NCBI GenBank assembly: GCA_020718125.1 | Contig: DYDC01000149.1 | Location: 1 to 6,902 of the forward strand | Length of the DNA: 6,902 bases | Reading direction: 5' to 3' | DNA from: Methylacidiphilum sp. | GTDB taxonomy: Bacteria; Verrucomicrobiota; Verrucomicrobiia; CAIQCK01 | Part shown: positions 5,552-6,902 of the stretch, one piece after another | Position numbering within the stretch: the stretch's first letter is position 1 | How the letters are laid out: each line of letters begins with the position of its first letter | Position numbers and translations under genes: made by a program | Notes under the pieces: model-generated | What the model was told of the DNA's origin: nothing | The model's database searches: none | What the model saw: only the letters and a program-made list of their open reading frames with translations

Positions 5552-6799
5552 CTAGCTTTTCGGCCAGAAATTCAGGATGACCACGCCTGCGGCAAAGGCG
5601 AGGATGAACAAGCCCACCACGCGCAACAGCAACGCGCGCGTGCCGAGGATGGCGACGGCGGCGCCTTTGAAGAGGAGATTCGACAGCGACGCGACCAGCA
5701 CCAGCCGCCAACCGACCGCGGCATCGAGCCGGCCGTCGTTGATCATCTGCGCCGTCGAGAGCGTGATGGCGTCCATGTCGGTCAGCCCCGACAACGCCGC
5801 GACGACATAGAGGCCGCGGTCGCCGAAGTGCGCCTTGCCCGCGGCCGCGGCGAACAGCACGACCCCGAAGATCGCGCCGAACACCAGCGCGGATCGCAAC
5901 TCGGTCGGGTTGGTGTGCGCCGGCATCTCGCTCTTGCCGTGCCGTTCGAGCAACCACAGCACGACGCAAACGAGCGTTTGCAGGCCCAGCGCCGCCGCCA
6001 ACGGCGGCCCCGTCGCTGACAGCGATGGTCCCGACACCACCGCGAGGATCACCAGCACGCGCAGGAGCAGCACCGTCGAGGCGACGAAGATCACAAACGC
6101 GGCCAGGCTCGCGCCGCCCGGCGCCTCGCGGCTGCGGCGGGCATAACTCACCGTCGTCGCGGTGCTGGAGATCAACCCGCCCAGCAGCCCGCCCAACAGC
6201 GCGCCTGCGCGCTGGCCGAAGACCTTGTAGGCGGCGTAGCCGGCGAGGCTCATCGCCACGATGAGCACCACCATCAGCCAGATGCGGTGGGGGTTCAGCA
6301 CCTGGAACATGCCGTAGGTCTTGTTCGGCAGCACTGGCAGGATCACCAGTGTGATGAGCACAAACTGCATAACTGCCTTGAAATCCGCCTCGCCAATCCG
6401 CGACGCCAGCGCGTGCATCTCCGGTTTGAGATAGAGCAGCACCGCCACGCCGCCGCCGACGGCGATGGTCACCGCCGTGTGGCCCGCCACGAGATACGCC
6501 CCCACGCCATACATCAACAACATCGCCACCTCCGTCGTCGTGCCCGGATCAATCTCCGGCAGCTTCATCTTCAGCAAGTTGCTGGAGAGAACGATGGCTG
6601 CCAGCGCCACAAATCCAGCACCCACGACCCAGCCGCCGTGGGTCTGGCCGAGCATCGCGCAGACCGTCCCCAGCATCGTCACGATGGGAAACGTGCGGAT
6701 GCCCGCGAGCAACGAGGCCGACCGTTCGCGTTGCAGGCCCACCAGCAGCCCCAGCCCCAGCGCGACGCCGAGCAGATAGAAGGCGTGTTGAATGTCCAT
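5552..6799 (-). CDS. MgtC/SapB and DUF4010 family membrane protein
   Basis: This is a 415-residue, strongly hydrophobic protein with roughly a dozen membrane segments. The N-terminal part (1-130) has the MgtC/SapB signature: GLGLLVGLQRERS (15-27) followed by AGIRTF (32-37), then TTTEVAMLLMYGVGAYL (87-103). The C-terminal part (about 170-390) matches DUF4010: LLGGLLGGLISSTATTVSYARRS (201-223, helix and loop) and AALSGLTDMDAITLSTAQ (334-351). It sits in the inner membrane. MgtC itself is linked to magnesium limitation and virulence, but the function of the MgtC-DUF4010 fusion is not established and a transport role is only inferred. The start at ATG 6799 is favoured over GTG 6817 because GGAG lies 6 nt before it. 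The next gene, the phosphatase, follows after 156 nt, so co-transcription is uncertain. Confidence 0.92.
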   Translation of the reverse strand: MDIQHAFYLLGVALGLGLLVGLQRERSASLLAGIRTFPIVTMLGTVCAMLGQTHGGWVVGAGFVALAAIVLSSNLLKMKLPEIDPGTTTEVAMLLMYGVGAYLVAGHTAVTIAVGGGVAVLLYLKPEMHALASRIGEADFKAVMQFVLITLVILPVLPNKTYGMFQVLNPHRIWLMVVLIVAMSLAGYAAYKVFGQRAGALLGGLLGGLISSTATTVSYARRSREAPGGASLAAFVIFVASTVLLLRVLVILAVVSGPSLSATGPPLAAALGLQTLVCVVLWLLERHGKSEMPAHTNPTELRSALVFGAIFGVVLFAAAAGKAHFGDRGLYVVAALSGLTDMDAITLSTAQMINDGRLDAAVGWRLVLVASLSNLLFKGAAVAILGTRALLLRVVGLFILAFAAGVVILNFWPKS

Positions 6800-6805
6800 G
6801 ACCGT

Positions 6806-6809
6806 CTCC
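6806..6809 (-). promoter_or_regulatory. Ribosome binding site (GGAG) of the DUF4010 gene
   Basis: On the minus strand, GGAG stands 6 nt before the ATG at 6799. It decides between this start and the in-frame GTG at 6817, which would have the motif inside its coding sequence. Confidence 0.65.
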
Positions 6810-6902
6810 GCATTCACTTGTTACCAGAAAACACCGCTCCCGTCGAGCGGCGCGGCATGCGGTCGAGTGTTGCGCGAACTGCGGCCGCTCGCTGGGCAAA
6901 CA

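Noticed and set aside
4802..6019. A 405-codon plus-strand frame spanning the phosphatase, the gap and part of the DUF4010 gene
   Set aside because: It runs across two well-supported minus-strand genes and its product is low-complexity, rich in Arg, Gln and His.
6549..6899. A 116-codon minus-strand frame at the right edge
   Set aside because: It overlaps the start of the DUF4010 gene in another frame, and its Arg/Gly-rich product shows no family features.
6818..6902. Promoter for the DUF4010 gene (TGGTAACAA as an extended -10)
   Set aside because: Only about three of six bases match the -10 and I found no convincing -35 at proper distance. The true promoter may be here or beyond the window.

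Overview
The window is GC-rich bacterial DNA, densely packed with six protein genes. One reads rightwards and five read leftwards. The mix suggests a member of the PVC group, most likely Verrucomicrobiota: a CsgG/FlgT-like secreted protein, a Pro/Ala-rich TPR lipoprotein, a 33-residue bS22/AURKAIP1-COX24-type ribosomal peptide and a REP-like double hairpin. This placement is an inference from gene style, not a proof.

Layout from left to right. Positions 1-176 hold two tandem hairpins of REP-like type and then a leader with a weak promoter candidate. A CsgG-domain protein with a Sec signal peptide follows at 177-1103 (+). A 12-bp perfect inverted repeat at 1134-1166 lies between it and the convergent TPR gene and probably ends transcription from both sides. 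On the minus strand, in transcription order from the right end, come: a MgtC/SapB-DUF4010 membrane protein (6799-5552); a PHP-domain histidinol-phosphatase of the HisJ type (5395-4568); hisG, the long form of ATP phosphoribosyltransferase (4498-3602); a 33-aa extremely basic ribosomal-type peptide (3558-3457); and a large TPR lipoprotein (3380-1182).

HisG catalyses the first step of histidine synthesis. The HisJ-type phosphatase catalyses the penultimate one, histidinol phosphate to histidinol. The two therefore form a partial his cluster on one strand with a 69-nt gap. Each has a plausible sigma70-type promoter placed so that the leader would be only a few bases, and neither has a clear Shine-Dalgarno. 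The tiny ribosomal-type gene and the TPR gene follow hisG at short spacing and may be co-transcribed with it. The TPR protein and the CsgG-like protein both look exported, and both could act in the envelope.

No gene-free stretch exceeds 300 bases. The last 85 bases (6818-6902) are upstream of the DUF4010 gene and hold nothing I can name with confidence. I saw no CRISPR array, tRNA, rRNA, transposase or phage gene. The window looks mainly like ordinary chromosome. Its most unusual items are the overlooked 33-aa gene and the double hairpin at the left edge.
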